In this document: piece by piece, positions 15,684 to 24,837 of the stretch | Position numbering within the stretch: the stretch's first letter is position 1 | Layout: each line of letters opens with the position of its first letter | From: CAJQLB01 sp905479065 | GTDB lineage: Bacteria > Bacteroidota > Bacteroidia > Flavobacteriales > Flavobacteriaceae | DNA length: 64,000 nucleotides | Reading direction: 5' to 3' | NCBI GenBank assembly: GCA_943846735.1 | Contig: OX044364.1 | Coordinates: 2,046,001-2,110,000, forward strand | Notes under the pieces: model-generated | What the model saw: only the letters and a program-made list of their open reading frames with translations | What the model was told of the DNA's origin: nothing | Databases searched by the model: none | Program-made: the position numbers and the translations under genes

Positions 15684-17440
15684 GTAGTTGTATTTAATAT
15701 CTTGTTAATCGTATTTCTAATACTTGCTGAATCAAGACCTATTTGCTCTTGAAGTTGTACTATGGTCCCTTGCTGCATAAATGTGTCAGGAACTCCCAAC
15801 ACCTTAATGTCATTTTTATAATTATGTTCGGAGGCAAACTCCAAAATAGCACTTCCAAATCCACCTTTGACACAATTGTCTTCAACGGTCATAAGGTGTT
15901 TATATTCACGGAATATCATATGTAGTAACGTTGCGTCCAATGGCTTGATAAATTTCAAGTCATAATGAGAAACATTTAAATTGAGTGTGGCTCTTATAAT
16001 ATTTTCGGCAATGGTCCCCACACTTAGAATTGCCAGTTGTGTTCCTTTTTTTAGTTGCGCTCCTTTACCAATAGTTAATTTCTGAAAGGGTTGTTCCCAA
16101 TCTGTTGTAGTTCCTTTGCCTCTTGGATACCTTATTACGATTGGTTTATTTAATCCTAATTGAGCTGTAAACATAATATTCCTTAAATCAATTTCGTTTC
16201 TAGGAGCAAAAATTATGAGATTCGGAATACACCTTAAAAAAGTGATGTCAAAGACACCATGGTGCGTTGCACCATCTTCACCTACAAGACCACTTCTATC
16301 TAAACAAAAAATAACAGGAAGATTTTGTAAAGCCACATCATGTATCACTTGATCGTAAGCACGTTGTAAAAACGTAGAGTAAATGTTGCAGAAAGGAATT
16401 AACCCCTGAGTGGCCATTCCCGCGGCTAAAGTAACGGCATGTTGCTCAGCAATACCAACATCGTAGGCTCTCTCTGGAATTAGTTCCATCATGTATTTCA
16501 AAGAACTTCCAGTAGGCATGGCAGGTGTAATCCCCACAATCTTATTATTTATTTTTGCAAGTTCCACGATAGTACGTCCAAAGACATCTTGATATTTTGG
16601 AGGAGAAACCTTATTATTATTAATGAGTTCACCTGTTACAGCATTAAATTTTCCAGGAGCATGATAAATAACTTGATGATCCTCAGCTTGTTTTAAACCT
16701 TTTCCTTTTTTTGTAACAACATGGAGTAACTTTGGTCCTTTGATTGTTTTTAAGCGGTTCAGCTCTGAAATTAGATTAACAATATCGTGACCATCAATAG
16801 GACCCGAATAATTAAAATTTAAAGCTTCAAAAATATTATCTTGTTTCTGCATACCTTGTTTTACACTTGTAAGATACTCTTTCAAAGCTCCAACACTTGG
16901 ATCAATACCAATAGCATTATCATTGAGAATAATTAAAAGATTAGCCTTTGATACCCCAGCGTGATTGAGACCTTCAAAAGCCATACCACTAGCAATGGAT
17001 GCATCTCCAATTACGGCAATATGATTCTTACTTTCACCTTTTAAGGAGCTTGCCATTGCCATCCCCAAAGCTGCAGATATTGAGGTTGAGGAGTGACCAA
17101 CGCCAAAAGCATCGTATTTGTTTTCATCTCTTTTTGGAAAACCGCTGATGCCATGCAGTTGCCTGTTGGTGTTGAAAATATTTTTTCGTTCGGTTAAAAT
17201 CTTATGTCCGTAAGCTTGATGACCAACATCCCATATGAGTAAATCATCTGGGGTGTTAAACACATAGTGAATTGCAATAGTCAATTCTATAACCCCTAAG
17301 CTTGCTCCCAAATGTCCCTCCTTTGTAGCGACGATGTTTATGATAAATTCACGCAATTCTTGCGCAAGTTGAGGTAAGTCTTGTTTTTTTAATAATCTTA
17401 ACTCTTTAGGAGAGTAGATCTCGTCTAATAATTTTTTCAT
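15680..17440 (-). CDS. dxs: 1-deoxy-D-xylulose-5-phosphate synthase
   Basis: Thiamine-diphosphate enzyme that joins pyruvate and glyceraldehyde 3-phosphate in the first step of the MEP isoprenoid pathway. Visible motifs are DVGHQAYGHKILTER, the GHSSTSISAALGMA segment, the ThDP-binding GDASIASGMAFEGLNHAG...NDN region, and the transketolase-type GIAEQHAVTLAAGMA and DRSGLVGEDGATHHG segments. I start it at MKKLLDEIYSP (17440, 586 residues). The longer start at 17458 lies upstream of a perfect -7 promoter box (17448-17455), so it would not be in the transcript from that promoter. It is divergent from tadA. Products feed isoprenoids, including the polyprenyl synthase at 37279. Confidence 0.95.
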   Translation of the reverse strand: MKKLLDEIYSPKELRLLKKQDLPQLAQELREFIINIVATKEGHLGASLGVIELTIAIHYVFNTPDDLLIWDVGHQAYGHKILTERKNIFNTNRQLHGISGFPKRDENKYDAFGVGHSSTSISAALGMAMASSLKGESKNHIAVIGDASIASGMAFEGLNHAGVSKANLLIILNDNAIGIDPSVGALKEYLTSVKQGMQKQDNIFEALNFNYSGPIDGHDIVNLISELNRLKTIKGPKLLHVVTKKGKGLKQAEDHQVIYHAPGKFNAVTGELINNNKVSPPKYQDVFGRTIVELAKINNKIVGITPAMPTGSSLKYMMELIPERAYDVGIAEQHAVTLAAGMATQGLIPFCNIYSTFLQRAYDQVIHDVALQNLPVIFCLDRSGLVGEDGATHHGVFDITFLRCIPNLIIFAPRNEIDLRNIMFTAQLGLNKPIVIRYPRGKGTTTDWEQPFQKLTIGKGAQLKKGTQLAILSVGTIAENIIRATLNLNVSHYDLKFIKPLDATLLHMIFREYKHLMTVEDNCVKGGFGSAILEFASEHNYKNDIKVLGVPDTFMQQGTIVQLQEQIGLDSASIRNTINKILNTTT

Positions 17441-17447
17441 GGGTCTA

Positions 17448-17455
17448 CAAATGTA
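17448..17455 (-). promoter_or_regulatory. -7 promoter box of dxs
   Basis: Minus-strand TACATTTG matches TAnnTTTG exactly and ends 7 nt before the ATG at 17440. The mRNA would therefore be leaderless or nearly so. No clear TTTG -33 element is seen. Confidence 0.5.
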
Positions 17456-17481
17456 CAAGATGAAATTGTATTTTTACGCAT

Positions 17482-17931
17482 ATGAATAAGTCTTTTGATG
17501 ATATTTACTTTATGAAAAAAGCACTTGAGGAGGCCGAATGTGCACTAAAAAGAGGAGAGGTGCCTGTGGGTGCAATTGTGGTTATTCAAGACAGAGTTAT
17601 TGCACGTGCTCATAATCTTACAGAAACATTAAATGACGTAACTGCACACGCTGAGATGCAAGCCATTACCGCTGCTGCCAATTATTTAGGAGGGAAATAT
17701 TTAAAAAACTGCACCTTATACGTGACTTTAGAGCCTTGCCAAATGTGTGCTGGTGCTTTGTACTGGGCACAAATCTCTAAAATTGTTTATGCCACAAGAG
17801 ATGAAAATCGTGGTTGTATCAATCTAAAAACGCGCTTGCATCCAAAAACTAATATGATTGGTGGTGTTCTTGCTTCTGAAGCTGCTGCGTTACTTAAGGA
17901 GTTTTTTGTGAGAAAACGAAATTTAAGCTAA
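17482..17931 (+). CDS. tadA: tRNA adenosine(34) deaminase
   Basis: A 149-residue zinc-dependent deaminase that converts A34 to inosine in tRNA-Arg(ACG). The zinc site and catalytic residues are clear: His56-Ala-Glu58 in TAHAEMQAI, and Pro85-Cys86-x-x-Cys89 in LEPCQMCAGAL. Length fits TadA (about 150-165). In Bacteroidetes annotations it is often called simply nucleoside deaminase. It is divergent from dxs with only about 40 bp between start codons. It converges on a small membrane protein gene with a 4-bp gap. Confidence 0.92.
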   Translation: MNKSFDDIYFMKKALEEAECALKRGEVPVGAIVVIQDRVIARAHNLTETLNDVTAHAEMQAITAAANYLGGKYLKNCTLYVTLEPCQMCAGALYWAQISKIVYATRDENRGCINLKTRLHPKTNMIGGVLASEAAALLKEFFVRKRNLS

Positions 17932-17935
17932 GGAA

Positions 17936-18160
17936 TTACTTATTTTGATTTCTCATTTTGTCGATATTATCCTTGGTAATCATATAATCTTCAACTTTTT
18001 TGTCTTTCCAACGATGATAAGAGAACAACGGGAACACTACAAAGAACAGTAATACAACTCCTCCGCCGATTAATTTTTCAGAGAAAATCTCATGTGAAAG
18101 GTAGCCCCAAACAATTGAACCTACGGAAATTATGAAGAAAAACCCGATAAAATATTTCAT
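17936..18160 (-). CDS. Small two-helix membrane protein
   Basis: A 74-residue protein with two hydrophobic segments (about residues 3-21 and 32-47) followed by a charged cytoplasmic tail (HRWKDKKVEDYMITKDNIDKMRNQ). It resembles conserved hypothetical proteins of flavobacteria with no assigned role. It lies 19 bp downstream of the ClC-type gene on the same strand and is probably co-transcribed with it. No function can be read from the sequence. Confidence 0.75.
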   Translation of the reverse strand: MKYFIGFFFIISVGSIVWGYLSHEIFSEKLIGGGVVLLFFVVFPLFSYHRWKDKKVEDYMITKDNIDKMRNQNK

Positions 18161-18179
18161 TTTAAATGTTGAACTATAT

Positions 18180-19958
18180 TTATGATGTAAAATTAATTAA
18201 TTCTCGACGATATGCCGTCAATAGTTTTGACTTTGACACAAAACCATAATAAGTGCCATTTTTTAAAACCGGTAAGTTCCAAGCACCTGTATTTTGAAAC
18301 TTACGCATCACTTGTTGCATCGTGTCTTTTTCATAAATAATGATGTCAAGAGGGTTTCGCATGAATGTTTCAACAGAGGTGGTTTCGTGTAAGCTTTGGT
18401 CAAACATAACATCTCGTATACTATCTAGTGACACAATTCCTACTAAATTGATTTTGGCGTCTACAACAGGGAACAAATTCCTACTTGATTTCGAAACTCC
18501 TTGATGAAGCATGTCTCCTAAACTCATTTCTGGATTTAATGGTATAAAATCACATTCAATTACTGCATCTATCTTCATTAAAGTTAAAATACTTTGGTCT
18601 TTATTATGAGTCAATAATTGTCCTTTTTCTGCTAATTCCTTGGTGTAAATAGTATGCTCTAAACTGTTTTTTGTGATTAAAAATGACATAGAAACTGTTA
18701 TCATTAGAGGTATAAATAGCTCGTAGCTTCCTGTGATTTCAGCAATTAAAAAAATAGCAGTTAAAGGCGCATGTAAAACACCCGCTATTAAGCCTGCCAT
18801 CCCTAATAATGTAAAATTTGCTTCTGATACGGACAGATTGATTCCAAGATTATTGATAACTTTAGCAATGACATTGCCAAGGGCACTACCCATTACCAAG
18901 GTGGGAATAATAATTCCTCCAGTGCCTCCTGCTGCAAAGGTAGTTGTCATTGCGATAGATTTAAAAACAGTAATGATTAGCAAAAGAGCAATAACAACCC
19001 AAGGGTTATCAAGAGAGTAATTGAAAGGCGTTTGTCCAATGGCAGCAATATGATTTCCTGATAATAAATCATTTATAAAACTAAATCCCTCTCCGTATAG
19101 TGAAGGAATGAAGTATAACATGATACCAATAGCCAAACCTCCGACAATGAGTTTTTTTAATCTGTTATTAAAGCGATCAAAAAATTTAAAAATAGTAAAA
19201 TATATTTTTGAGAAATAAGCTGAAGCAATCCCTGTTCCAACACCTAGACAAATGTAAAAAAGAGTATCGCGGACATGATAAATTTCTGTTAATTGAAATT
19301 TGAAAAGAATCTCATTCCCAACAAAAAAATAGGAGGTAATAATTGAGGTGAGGGATGCTATCAGTAATGGTAATAATGAGGCAAAGGTAAGATCAAGGCT
19401 AAAAACCTCAATAGCAAAAATAATTGCAGCAATAGGTGATTTGAAGCTTGTTGCAATCACTCCAGCAGCTGCACACCCGATGAGAAGCGTTTGTGTTTTC
19501 CTATTGATATGTAATAATGTTCCAATACTAGAACTCGCCGCGGAAGCAGAAAAAATGGCAGGACTTAACAATCCAACAGAACCACCAAAACCTACGGTGA
19601 GTGGCGCAGTGATTAGTGGTAAAACTATTTTATTTGAAGCCAACTTCCCCTCTTTTTTAGATAAGGCAAAAAGTATTGAGGGAATCGCTGCCTCTAAAGG
19701 TTTTTTTGAAATACGATTGACAAACAAGTAGCTCAAGGTCAAGCCTATTACTGGAAGAATAAAATACGTTTTATTTTGAGAAAAAATAACACTTAATTCA
19801 AGTAACCACGAAATTCCAAACGTTAAATTCTTTAACAAGACCGAAATTAGTCCAGCAACAAGCCCAACAATACCACTTAAAATTAAAATAAAGTTTCGTT
19901 GTGAAACGTGTTTGTACTTCCAAATGAGAAATCGTTTGAACATTGATTGTTTCTCCAT
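18180..19958 (-). CDS. ClC-type chloride channel with tandem CBS domains, gating glutamate replaced
   Basis: A 592-residue membrane protein: a ClC core (about residues 20-440) followed by two CBS domains (about 455-590), which usually bind adenine nucleotides. The family motif regions are recognisable: GFGGSVGLLSPAI (124-135), SFKSPIAAIIFAIEVF (171-186) and AGGTGGIIIPTLVMG. Two key sites differ. In the GxEGP motif the gating glutamate position is Leu131 and the next Gly is Ser132. The GSGIP-type anion-site motif reads LEAAIPS (88-94). The proton-path glutamate position is Val185, which as I recall is common in this subfamily. With no gating glutamate, a passive anion pathway or a non-transport role is more likely than Cl-/H+ exchange. 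That last point is inference. Confidence 0.88.
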   Translation of the reverse strand: MEKQSMFKRFLIWKYKHVSQRNFILILSGIVGLVAGLISVLLKNLTFGISWLLELSVIFSQNKTYFILPVIGLTLSYLFVNRISKKPLEAAIPSILFALSKKEGKLASNKIVLPLITAPLTVGFGGSVGLLSPAIFSASAASSSIGTLLHINRKTQTLLIGCAAAGVIATSFKSPIAAIIFAIEVFSLDLTFASLLPLLIASLTSIITSYFFVGNEILFKFQLTEIYHVRDTLFYICLGVGTGIASAYFSKIYFTIFKFFDRFNNRLKKLIVGGLAIGIMLYFIPSLYGEGFSFINDLLSGNHIAAIGQTPFNYSLDNPWVVIALLLIITVFKSIAMTTTFAAGGTGGIIIPTLVMGSALGNVIAKVINNLGINLSVSEANFTLLGMAGLIAGVLHAPLTAIFLIAEITGSYELFIPLMITVSMSFLITKNSLEHTIYTKELAEKGQLLTHNKDQSILTLMKIDAVIECDFIPLNPEMSLGDMLHQGVSKSSRNLFPVVDAKINLVGIVSLDSIRDVMFDQSLHETTSVETFMRNPLDIIIYEKDTMQQVMRKFQNTGAWNLPVLKNGTYYGFVSKSKLLTAYRRELINFTS

Positions 19959-20014
19959 TGAGTAAATGTAATAAAAACCACTTTTCTAAATAATGGCTAC
20001 TTAAAGATTTTGGG

Positions 20015-21763
20015 CTACAAATCTAATTTTAAATACAGTTCTTTGAGTTGCTCTTTATCTAATGAAGATGGCGCATCAATCATGACATCACGTCCAGAAT
20101 TGTTTTTAGGAAATGCAATGAAATCACGAATCGTTTCTTGACCACCTAAAATTGCCACTAATCTATCAAGACCAAATGCCAATCCCCCATGAGGTGGTGC
20201 TCCGTACTGAAATGCATCCATTAAAAACCCAAATTGTGCCTTCGCCTCTTCAGGAGTAAATCCTAAATAATCAAACATTATTGCCTGTGTTTCTTTGTCG
20301 TGAATTCGAATTGAGCCACCACCAATTTCATTGCCGTTTAAGACCAAATCGTAAGCATTGGCTTTTACTGAACTAGGATTGGTTTTTAATAATTCCAATT
20401 GCCCAGGCTTGGGAGATGTGAAAGGGTGGTGCATGGCATGGTATCGCTGCGCGTCCTCATCCCACTCTAACAAGGGAAAGTCAAGAACCCATAATGGTGC
20501 AAATTCATTGGGTTTCCGTAGACCTAGATGTTCAGCTATTTCCATTCTTAGCGCACTAAGTTGTGTTCTTACTTTTGCAGAGATTCCCGAAAGCACACAT
20601 ATTAAATCACCTTTTTTTGCTCCGGTAATTTCAGCCCACTTTGAAAAGTCATCATGAGCATAAAACTTGTCCACAGAAGATTTAAATGTTCCATCTTCAT
20701 TGCAACGCACATAAACCATTCCTTGTGCTCCAATTTGAGGTCTTTTTAACCACTTGATTAACTTGTCAATATCCTTTCTTGAGAATGAATTACCATTTGG
20801 TACTGCGATACCGACCACCAATTCAGCACTGTTGAAAACATTAAATTCTTTATGTTGAGAAACGTGATTCAATTCTCCAAATTGCATTCCAAAGCGAATA
20901 TCTGGTTTATCATTCCCATATAAGCGTATGGCATCATCATACTGTATTCTTGGAAACTTTTCTACTTCTGCGCCATTTATTTTCTTTAGTAAATGACGTG
21001 TAAGTCCTTCAAAAGCATCCAGGATGTCTTCCTGCTCGATGAAAGACATTTCACAATCTATCTGAGTGAATTCAGGCTGTCTATCTGCCCTCAAATCCTC
21101 ATCTCTAAAGCACTTAACTATTTGAAAATATTTGTCTAATCCACCAACCATCAATAATTGTTTGAATGTTTGGGGTGACTGCGGAAGCGCATAAAATTGT
21201 CCTTCATTCATTCTACTTGGTACTACAAAATCTCTTGCACCTTCTGGAGTTGATTTAATTAAGTATGGTGTTTCAACTTCAATGAATCCTTCTTTAGTTA
21301 AATAATTTCGAACTTCTTGAGTGACCTTGTGTCTAAATATAAGATTGTCTTTGACTGGATTACGACGTATATCAAGGTAGCGATATTTCATTCTTAATTC
21401 CTCTCCTCCATCTGTCTCATCTTCAATGGTAAAAGGAGGAATATTTGCTTTATTTAAAATGGTAAGCTGAGAAACTAAAATTTCAATTTCTCCTGTAATC
21501 ATATTTGGATTTTTGGCAGCACGCTCAATAACGGTCCCATGGATTTGAATAACAAATTCACGTCCTAACTGTTGAGCTTGTTCAAGTATTTTCAGTGAAG
21601 TACGCTCTTCATCAAATACTAATTGGGTAATACCATAACGGTCTCTTAAATCTATCCAAACAATAAACCCTTTGTTACGAGACTTTTGTACCCAACCAGA
21701 TAGGGTAACCTCTTCGTTTTTGTGTGAAATATTTAATTCACCACAATTGTGACTCCTGTACAT
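20015..21763 (-). CDS. aspS: Aspartate--tRNA ligase
   Basis: A 582-residue class II aminoacyl-tRNA synthetase that charges tRNA-Asp. An N-terminal OB anticodon-binding domain (residues 1-105, with GWVQKSRNKGFIVWIDLRDR) is followed by the catalytic core. Motif 2 is in FRDEDLRADRQPEFTQID and motif 3 in GLAFGLDRLVAILGG. The bacterial GAD insertion domain lies between (about 290-410). Length matches bacterial AspRS (580-595). A -7 promoter box lies 18 nt upstream at 21782-21789. The gene is transcribed alone, divergent from a TonB receptor. Confidence 0.98.
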   Translation of the reverse strand: MYRSHNCGELNISHKNEEVTLSGWVQKSRNKGFIVWIDLRDRYGITQLVFDEERTSLKILEQAQQLGREFVIQIHGTVIERAAKNPNMITGEIEILVSQLTILNKANIPPFTIEDETDGGEELRMKYRYLDIRRNPVKDNLIFRHKVTQEVRNYLTKEGFIEVETPYLIKSTPEGARDFVVPSRMNEGQFYALPQSPQTFKQLLMVGGLDKYFQIVKCFRDEDLRADRQPEFTQIDCEMSFIEQEDILDAFEGLTRHLLKKINGAEVEKFPRIQYDDAIRLYGNDKPDIRFGMQFGELNHVSQHKEFNVFNSAELVVGIAVPNGNSFSRKDIDKLIKWLKRPQIGAQGMVYVRCNEDGTFKSSVDKFYAHDDFSKWAEITGAKKGDLICVLSGISAKVRTQLSALRMEIAEHLGLRKPNEFAPLWVLDFPLLEWDEDAQRYHAMHHPFTSPKPGQLELLKTNPSSVKANAYDLVLNGNEIGGGSIRIHDKETQAIMFDYLGFTPEEAKAQFGFLMDAFQYGAPPHGGLAFGLDRLVAILGGQETIRDFIAFPKNNSGRDVMIDAPSSLDKEQLKELYLKLDL

Positions 21764-21781
21764 GCTGTATTTTTATTTTTG

Positions 21782-21789
21782 CAAATTTA
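21782..21789 (-). promoter_or_regulatory. -7 promoter box of aspS
   Basis: Minus-strand TAAATTTG (followed by C) matches TAnnTTTG, 18 nt before the aspS ATG. A good -33 element is not evident. Confidence 0.5.
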
Positions 21790-21887
21790 ATAAGTTATTA
21801 TTCTAAACACCTTATATTCATTTAGATTATTTAAATATCCATATATTATCCAATATGTTTGACTGTTTTTCTATTATTTTAAAAAAC

Positions 21888-21918
21888 TTTGCAAAGAAGT
21901 GGGATTATTAGTACTTTG
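21888..21918 (+). promoter_or_regulatory. Promoter of the TonB receptor-lipoprotein operon
   Basis: TTTG at 21888-21891 and TACTTTG at 21912-21918 are 20 nt apart. This is close to the Bacteroidetes -33/-7 consensus, with one base missing from the -7 box. The start codon is 26 nt downstream. Confidence 0.55.
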
Positions 21919-21944
21919 CCCCCACTAATCAATAAAATATTATT

Positions 21945-24830
21945 ATGAAACAAATTTACTGTTTAAGACTATTTATGTTTATAATGGTCATGTTTCCGTT
22001 AACTTCTTTTGCACAAGGGACAGTTTCGGGAACAATTACAGAGGCAAGTACTGGGAACCCCTTACCTGGTGCAAATGTAGTTGTAAAAGGGACATCAAAT
22101 GGGACAACTACCGATTTCGATGGAAATTTTAATATCAATGTCAACAACTTTCCCGCGACTTTAGTAGTCTCATCTGTAGGATATACCTCAGAAGAAGTTG
22201 GAGTTGATTCTGCTCAAAGTGTTAATGTCTCGTTACAAGATGGGGTTGCCCTCAGTGAAATAGTATTGATAGGGTCAAGAAGCGCTGGTAGAACTGCTAT
22301 TGATACACCGGTTCCGGTTGATGTCATTGACGTTGTAGAATTAGCAGCCCAAGGCCCTCAAACGACTGTAAATGAAATATTGAACTATGTTGCGCCTTCA
22401 TTTACATCAACGACTCAAACAGTATCAGATGGTACTGATCACCTTGATCCTGCATCTCTACGTGGTTTAGGTCCAGATCAAGTTTTAGTCTTAATAAACG
22501 GTAAAAGACGTCATAAATCGTCGTTAGTTAATGTAAATGGAACTGTTGGAACGGGATCTGTAGCAACAGATTTAAACGCTATTCCAGCTGCTGCAATTGC
22601 AAAAATTGAAGTTTTAAGAGATGGTGCTGCTGCACAATACGGTAGTGATGCTATTGCTGGTGTTATTAATATTGTACTGAGAGAAAACACAAATGAATTA
22701 AATCTGATGGTAAATTCTGGAGCTAATGTTAGTAAGCATTCAGAACAATATGATGAAGGTGGTATGGATGGTGAAAGGTTTCAGGTTTCTGCAAATTATG
22801 GTTTGGACTTAGGTAACAATGGAGGTTTTATCAACTTTACAGGATCCTTAGAAAATAGAGGAGCTACGAATAGGAGTGATTCTATGCAACAACCAATATT
22901 TACCATGTTTGACACAGCTACAAGAATGTTAGGATACGATCAAGCATTTGCTATGAACCCTAGTGCCTTGTCTGCTTATGTTGGCAGTCTAGATTCAACA
23001 CTTCAGTCAGTTTATGACAATGGTATCGCAAATGGAGATGATTTTCTTGATATCATTGCTTCTGATGCAGGTCCTGGAGGAGCTCAACCAATAACCGAGT
23101 ATGAATTAAGACAAAGAGGATTGACTAGAGATGACTTTAGAATGAAAATAGGACAGTCAAAACTACGAAGTGGTAAATTTATGATGAACATGGAATTACC
23201 TGTAGATGACAATGGAGGAACGTTTTATGCTTTCGGAGGATTAAGTTTTAGAGAAGGTTTAGCTGCAGGGTTTTTCAGAAGACCAGCTTACACTGATGGT
23301 AGAGGAACAACAGCGGCCCTTGAAAACGGATTTTTACCACATATTGCATCAACAGTCGTTGACAAGTCATTCGCAACGGGAATTAAAGGGAATATAGGAG
23401 ATTGGAAAGTTGATTTCAGTAACACATTTGGAAGAAATAGTTTTGATTTTACAATTGAGAATACAGCGAATGCAACTCTGGGAGCTTCAACTCCAAGAGA
23501 ATTTAACGCAGGAGGTTTTGCTTTTTCACAAAACACCACAAATTTAGATTTGTCTAATTTTTATGAAGATGTTTTTGAAGGTTTAAATGTAGCCTTTGGA
23601 GCAGAATATCGATTAGAAAATTATCAATTGATCGCAGGAGAAGAGGCATCGTGGGCTAGTTATGATGTCAATGGAGATGTTGTTTCAGCATCAACTCCTG
23701 ACGATGACAAAGTATACAGTTATTTTGGTCGTTTAGTACCAGGAGGTTCTCAAGTATTCCCTGGATACAGACCAGAAAATGCAACAGATGCCAACAGAAA
23801 TAGTTATGCTGGATACTTAGACGTAGAGGCTGATATCACGGAAGACTTTTTAGTAAGCGCTGCATTGCGTTATGAAGATTACAATGATTTTGGAAACACC
23901 TTTAATTGGAAAGTTGCGTCTCGATATAAAGTAACAGATAATATTGCCTTGAGAGCTGCTGCAAGTACAGGATTTAGAGCGCCTGATTTACACCAAATTT
24001 ATTTCAATGCAACATCAACGCTTTTTGTAGCAGGTGTTCCAAATGAAGTAGGGACTTTTGCTAACAACAGTAGATTGGCACAATTGTTAAGTATTCCTGG
24101 ATTAGAGGAAGAAACATCTCAGAATTTTAGCTTAGGGTTTACTGCCAAAATACCAGAAGCAGGTTTAAAATTAACTGTAGATGGTTACATTGTAAATGTT
24201 GATGATAGAGTTGCACAAACAAGAAGTTACAGCTCATCTGGACAAAACGCCGAAGTACAACAGATTTTCTCTGATGCAGCAGCAGGTTCAGCTAAGTTCT
24301 TTATGAATGCATATGATCTTGAGAGTTCAGGTGTTGATATTGTTATTGATCAAAAAATGGGAATTGGACAAGGAACTTTAAATAATAGCTTAGCGGCGTC
24401 ATTTAGAAAATTTGAAGTGACGGATGTTGTTGAGGTGCTAGGACAAGAAGTGTTGGACGATAGAGCGAAAGGATTCGTAGAATCTGCAATGCCAAGAACA
24501 AAAGTAAATCTTACAAACATGTACAGCGCAGGAAACTGGAATTTCTTACTTCGTAATGTTTACTTTGGTGAGGTAAATGATCCTGACTTTGAAGGGTCTG
24601 CTTCTCCAGTGATTTATGGTGAAAAGATTGTAACTGATTTGTCTATTGGATATACATTAGATGATAATATAACTTTAACAGTTGGAGCTAATAATTTACT
24701 TGACGTTTATCCAGATGAGGTGCCAACGGCAAGTAATTATGGTGATCAATTTATATTCTCACGTAGAACTTCACAATTTGGATTCAACGGGAGATATGTA
24801 TTTGGTAGAATAACATTCAAATTAAAATAA
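21945..24830 (+). CDS. TonB-dependent receptor with N-terminal carboxypeptidase-like domain
   Basis: A 961-residue outer-membrane receptor. A signal peptide ends near TSFAQ. A carboxypeptidase-regulatory-like domain follows (about residues 24-105, PGANVVVKGTSNGTTTDFDG), then a plug (about 118-245) with the conserved VLVLINGKRRH and IEVLRDGAAAQYGSDAIAG segments, then a beta barrel with the late motifs RYEDYNDFG and AASTGFRAPDL. The last strand ends FGRITFKLK rather than in Phe. It is not followed by a SusD homologue but by a different lipoprotein 7 bp downstream, presumably its partner. The ligand is unknown. Energy would come from TonB with an ExbB/ExbD set such as the one at 45.8 kb. Confidence 0.92.
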   Translation: MKQIYCLRLFMFIMVMFPLTSFAQGTVSGTITEASTGNPLPGANVVVKGTSNGTTTDFDGNFNINVNNFPATLVVSSVGYTSEEVGVDSAQSVNVSLQDGVALSEIVLIGSRSAGRTAIDTPVPVDVIDVVELAAQGPQTTVNEILNYVAPSFTSTTQTVSDGTDHLDPASLRGLGPDQVLVLINGKRRHKSSLVNVNGTVGTGSVATDLNAIPAAAIAKIEVLRDGAAAQYGSDAIAGVINIVLRENTNELNLMVNSGANVSKHSEQYDEGGMDGERFQVSANYGLDLGNNGGFINFTGSLENRGATNRSDSMQQPIFTMFDTATRMLGYDQAFAMNPSALSAYVGSLDSTLQSVYDNGIANGDDFLDIIASDAGPGGAQPITEYELRQRGLTRDDFRMKIGQSKLRSGKFMMNMELPVDDNGGTFYAFGGLSFREGLAAGFFRRPAYTDGRGTTAALENGFLPHIASTVVDKSFATGIKGNIGDWKVDFSNTFGRNSFDFTIENTANATLGASTPREFNAGGFAFSQNTTNLDLSNFYEDVFEGLNVAFGAEYRLENYQLIAGEEASWASYDVNGDVVSASTPDDDKVYSYFGRLVPGGSQVFPGYRPENATDANRNSYAGYLDVEADITEDFLVSAALRYEDYNDFGNTFNWKVASRYKVTDNIALRAAASTGFRAPDLHQIYFNATSTLFVAGVPNEVGTFANNSRLAQLLSIPGLEEETSQNFSLGFTAKIPEAGLKLTVDGYIVNVDDRVAQTRSYSSSGQNAEVQQIFSDAAAGSAKFFMNAYDLESSGVDIVIDQKMGIGQGTLNNSLAASFRKFEVTDVVEVLGQEVLDDRAKGFVESAMPRTKVNLTNMYSAGNWNFLLRNVYFGEVNDPDFEGSASPVIYGEKIVTDLSIGYTLDDNITLTVGANNLLDVYPDEVPTASNYGDQFIFSRRTSQFGFNGRYVFGRITFKLK

Positions 24831-24837
24831 AAAAACT

